Positions 32,270 to 34,851 of a stretch of DNA of 34,851 nt are shown piece after piece. Position 1 is the stretch's first letter. Each line of letters starts with the position of its first letter. Source of the DNA: Clostridia bacterium. Its GTDB lineage: Bacteria; Bacillota; Clostridia; Christensenellales; Aristaeellaceae. Both the position numbers and the translations under genes were made by a program. Under the pieces are notes generated by a model. That model saw only the letters and a list, made by a program, of their open reading frames with translations, was not told the DNA's origin and did not search any database. Where the stretch lies: NCBI GenBank assembly GCA_017464305.1, contig JAFUDS010000003.1:1-34851 (forward strand). Direction: 5' to 3'.

Positions 32270-32752
32270 TTAATCGATCAACCTGAGGTAATACTCATCG
32301 TTTCCTTCGTAAACACCTGTCCGCCTGAACCCGTGGCGTTCATAAAACTTTCCGACGCGTATGTTGTCCTTGTGAACGCCAAGAGCAATCGAACGTCGCC
32401 CGAATTCTTCATACACCATTGTGATCGCTTTTTCCAGGATTTCTCCGCCGATACCTTTGTTCCGGCATGCCTTGTCGACCACAAAGCCCATTACCCTGTA
32501 GAAAGGTTTCCCTCTCATTTCTACAGGATCGGTATCCCATGCCAGTGCTTCACCAATCACTATTAAGCCGATAGGTTTTCCATCAGCGCGGCACAGAAAA
32601 GTATGGCCTATCAGATGATGCTCCGCACCATAATCTGTTACTTCCATCAGATAAGACGCATTGTCCACCCATTCTTCTGGGATATCATCACGGTTTATGT
32701 GTAATGCGTCCATATAGTTATCATGGGTCAGCTGTTCCAACAGAATTTCCAT
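32270..32752 (-). CDS. GNAT family N-acetyltransferase
   Basis: This 160-aa protein has GNAT core KPFYRVMGFVVDKACRNKGI with the acetyl-CoA loop ACRNKGIGGEIL and the end GKFYERHGFRRTGVYEGND. The substrate is unknown. The ribosome site is weak. It lies downstream of the DUF3795 gene on the same strand, and both have the same 15-base sequence about 25-28 nt before the start. Confidence 0.87.
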   Translation of the reverse strand: MEILLEQLTHDNYMDALHINRDDIPEEWVDNASYLMEVTDYGAEHHLIGHTFLCRADGKPIGLIVIGEALAWDTDPVEMRGKPFYRVMGFVVDKACRNKGIGGEILEKAITMVYEEFGRRSIALGVHKDNIRVGKFYERHGFRRTGVYEGNDEYYLRLID

Positions 32753-32809
32753 ATATCGTCATTCACATCCCATAGCCGACAAAATCAAAAGTTATAGCGT
32801 GTGATAATA

Positions 32810-33097
32810 TCATCCTTTCTGGATTGAATATTCATCCCGCAATGTAATCATCTTTTCTATGATGTCAGGATTCCAGGAGATCATACCCGGAAGCTTTTCA
32901 CAGGGAAACTCAGCACACAATCCACAAAACTGCACCTGATGCTCTCTGGTGCATGCATGCACTTTACATCTGCCGGACGCTGCCCATTCCGGAACACATC
33001 CGTCGGATTCTATGCAGCCGGGGCATTTTCCATCCAGTTTTTTCGGACATCCGGTACAGCATTCGCCGCAGGCAGTAAGCGTTGTAAAATCCGTCAT
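32810..33097 (-). CDS. DUF3795 domain-containing Cys-rich protein
   Basis: This 95-aa protein has twelve cysteines, mostly in the pattern CGECCTGC, CPGCIESDGC, C-x3-C and FCGLCAEFPC, as in DUF3795. The cysteines probably bind zinc or an iron-sulfur cluster (inference); function is unknown. AAGGAG lies 11 nt before the ATG. The next gene on the strand is the 32270-32752 GNAT. Confidence 0.87.
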   Translation of the reverse strand: MTDFTTLTACGECCTGCPKKLDGKCPGCIESDGCVPEWAASGRCKVHACTREHQVQFCGLCAEFPCEKLPGMISWNPDIIEKMITLRDEYSIQKG

Positions 33098-33161
33098 CTG
33101 TTTCTGAACTCCTTAGACAAGCAAAATCAAAAGTTAAGTCGCTTCTGTCAAATCCCGAACA

Positions 33162-33201
33162 GCCATGTTTCAGGTACAATCAATGTACCACAAAACATGG
33201 C
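33162..33201. other. 40-bp interrupted palindrome upstream of the DUF3795 gene
   Basis: Outer arms GCCATGTTT (33162-33170) and AAACATGGC (33193-33201) enclose inner arms GGTACA (33173-33178) and TGTACC (33184-33189). There is no T run on either side. It may be an operator or a small mobile-element end; nothing else is seen in the 166-bp gap. Confidence 0.6.
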
Positions 33202-33243
33202 CTTCTGCAAGTGAGTATTCGTTACATATACGGATAATCCTGC

Positions 33244-33280
33244 AAAAAAATCCCCGATCAGGATTACTCCTGACCGAGGA
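33244..33280 (-). terminator. intrinsic terminator overlapping the recombinase stop
   Basis: 33251-33263 pairs with 33268-33280 (11 of 13 bp, loop TTAC). The minus strand then runs into seven T (33250-33244). Confidence 0.8.
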
Positions 33281-34052
33281 ACTGTTTCAGTGAAATTTTA
33301 AACTTGATATGCACCTTGTACCCGGTGCTGACGTCTACCCGCTCGATCAATCTGCTGACGATCAGGTGCTTGGTGCCAATGTCAGCCTTGTCAAAACACT
33401 CAGCCCAGGAAAGCAATTCATCAATCTGGGCTTTGGTAGCTTTGGCATTTTCTTTTTCTGCCTCCATCCGCGTTTTGGCATCTTCCATGGTGCGCTGCGC
33501 CGTTTCCAGCTTGGCCCGGTGCTTCATCAGCATCTGATTGACGACACCCAAGTCCAGTTGGCTCTCCCCAGTCAGCGCTTTGACGGCTTCTTCCTCCAGG
33601 GCAGTGACCTGTTTCTGAGCATTCTCAAAATCCTTTTCTGCCTGCTTGTAGGCCACCTTGTTGGTTCCCTCGTTTCTGGCGCTGGCCAACTGTACCAGCC
33701 GTTCCCTGGGCACGGACTCCAGCTTGGATAAGAAGCGCCTCACCTGATCCTCGACGGCCTGATTCAGCACCTCTGCCTTGTACCCGCTCTGTCCGGTGCA
33801 GGTTTTCCTGGAGGAGATTTTTCGGTAGCAGCGGTAAGTCTCGTAATCGTAAACCGAGGTGCCGCCGCTGGCCAGCTTCCTTTCCTCGTGCGAATGATTG
33901 TAGCAGAGCCTGCATCCGCAATGCCCACAGAAGATGATGCCCGTCAGCAGGCTCCGGGTGTCTGTCCGGAAGACCACTGGTTCACCATCGAAATTCTTGG
34001 TTGATCTGGCCTTGACGGTCTGCTGACATTTTATCAGTATGCATTTAACCAA
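33264..34052 (-). pseudogene. large serine recombinase, C-terminal half only
   Basis: The readable frame has the recombinase zinc beta-ribbon (SLLTGIIFCGHCGCRL with a later CYRKISSRKTCTGQSGYK), then a long coiled coil (about residues 120-215, KQAEKDFENAQKQVTALEEE) and the end RLIERVDVSTGYKVHIKF typical of transposon-type large serine recombinases. The N-terminal resolvase domain with the catalytic Ser and the first recombinase domain are missing. Recognisable sequence stops at about 34,028, where the RhuM fragment on the other strand begins. It cannot act alone. Confidence 0.85.
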
Positions 34053-34439
34053 TATTTTTGACGAAGAAGAATTGGACGAAAATCAGGTGATGAGAAAATT
34101 CAGGATTTCTGAATTATCTACCAAACCTACAAATTTTTATAATCTGGATGCCATCATTGCTGTTGGCTACCGTGTAAACAGCAAAAAGGCTACGCGATTC
34201 CGCCAATGGGCCACCAAGACTTTGCGGGAATGCGGGATTGGCTGCTAGAAACCAACAATTTCCTGACAGGCATCCGCCAAAAGGTGCTGACGAACAAAGG
34301 CCGCATTTCCCATGACGACGCTGTTGCGAAGGTGAGTAGCATTTACGATGAATTTCGCAAGCGGCAGGATCAGGAGTATATTTCTGATTTTGATCGGGAA
34401 ATGGCAAAATACTTGACTGGTACCGATAAAGACGATTGA
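34039..34439 (+). pseudogene. RhuM family protein, broken in two frames
   Basis: The first frame (34039-34248) reads HLTNIFDEEELDENQ and FYNLDAIIAVGYRVNSKKA, then RFRQWATKTLRE, the conserved centre of RhuM-type virulence/phage-associated proteins, and stops at 34248. The C-terminal part (FLTGIRQKVLTNKGRISHDD, YISDFDREMAKYL) is in another frame up to 34439. The N-terminus and about 100 residues between the parts are missing, so a deletion plus frameshift is likely. The family function is not settled. Confidence 0.78.
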
Positions 34440-34461
34440 TGGGATAGGCAACATGATTATG

Positions 34462-34533
34462 TAAGAATAGAAATTGGTTTGGCCTAAGGGCTCGAAATCG
34501 TGTATAAAAATGGGGGTGGTATCGAAAGAGCCA
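34462..34533. repeat. 72-nt direct repeat, copy B
   Basis: Partner of copy A (32139-32210), 75% identical without gaps, with most changes being transitions. In both copies a short hairpin with loop TAAG can form (copy A GGCT/AGTT, copy B GGCC/GGCT). Confidence 0.65.
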
Positions 34534-34608
34534 CTCCAAAAAGTTTTTTGAAAAGTGGGAGAAATCCATGCGCCCTCTCGTCAGTATTAGTGAAGGAGGT
34601 GATCGGTG

Positions 34609-34851
34609 ATGGAACGTGCTGAGGTACCCAGCATGAACCGCGAACAGAGACTCTCAAGATGGATCGAAGAATACTCTGATTCGATCCTGCATACTTGTTT
34701 TCTCTATCTATCCGATCAAAGCCAGGCAGAAGATGCTACACAGGATACCTGGATCAAAGCCTGGAAACACATGAGTGATTTCGAGCGCCAAGGCATCGCC
34801 AACGAAAAGGCGTGGCTTTTGCGCATAGCGATTAACACATGCAAGGACTAC
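34609..34851 (+). CDS. ECF-type RNA polymerase sigma factor, 5' part (runs off the window)
   Basis: The first 81 codons are present. The frame reads LSRWIEEYSDSILHTCFLYL, then SQAEDATQDTWIKAWKHM and AWLLRIAINTCKDY, which is sigma region 2 (DAEDxxQdtflkaw pattern). Region 4 lies outside the window. The ribosome site AAGGAGGTGAT is near perfect, a few bases before the ATG at 34609 (a GTG directly before it is an alternative). ECF factors of this kind usually direct a small stress or envelope regulon and are followed by an anti-sigma gene, which cannot be seen here. Confidence 0.88.
   Translation, partial: MERAEVPSMNREQRLSRWIEEYSDSILHTCFLYLSDQSQAEDATQDTWIKAWKHMSDFERQGIANEKAWLLRIAINTCKDY

Overview
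The window looks like a piece of a Bacillota (Clostridia-type, probably gut or rumen) chromosome. The evidence is strong AGGAGG-type ribosome binding sites, sigma-A promoters with near-consensus boxes and 17-base spacers, an anaerobic class III ribonucleotide reductase (NrdD/NrdG), typical Firmicute small proteins (DUF896, DUF1292) and many cytoplasmic glycoside hydrolases. The species cannot be named from the sequence alone. Bases 1 to about 28,900 are GC-rich (roughly 60%). From about 28,970 to the right end the sequence is visibly more AT-rich and carries mobile-element debris.

Left part (1-28,800), core-like. A tRNA cluster (Phe end, Gly-GCC, Gly-TCC) is followed by larC (nickel-pincer cofactor, with a large His-rich loop). 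Next come a cytoplasmic right-handed beta-helix protein paired with a GH29 alpha-L-fucosidase, then tRNA-Arg(CCG). nrdD-nrdG follow, behind a promoter that carries two NrdR-box-like sites. A minus-strand pair (CofE-like ligase and DUF1643) is divergent from a GT2-GtrA fusion. Then come a GNAT, DUF896, DUF1292, and a three-gene run: phosphodiester glycosidase (NAGPA-like), a divergent Lgt-like membrane protein and an amidohydrolase. A MacAB-type export system (adaptor, ATPase, permease) is followed by an intergenic repeat block and a second adaptor. A small secreted protein is divergent from GH31 alpha-glucosidase plus a large hybrid histidine kinase. A convergent GH2 beta-galactosidase closes this part. 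No glycosidase has a signal peptide, so they probably act on imported oligosaccharides; no importer is in the window.

Right part (28,854-34,851), accessory. It starts exactly after tRNA-Val(CAC), a common integration point. It holds a DUF4258/YgiT toxin-antitoxin-like pair, a broken phage tail gene, two GNAT acetyltransferases, a class II-like Fic protein, a DUF3795 protein, the C-terminal half of a large serine recombinase butted against a broken RhuM gene, and the start of an ECF sigma factor that runs off the end. The part of most interest is 31,700-32,210. It contains six 28-bp imperfect palindromes at start-to-start distances that are all multiples of three, then three direct repeats that contain the reverse complement of 12 bases of the tRNA-Val anticodon arm, then the first of two 72-nt direct repeats that recur 2.3 kb downstream. 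I read this part as a decayed integrative element or island with an unexplained repeat system. That reading is inference.
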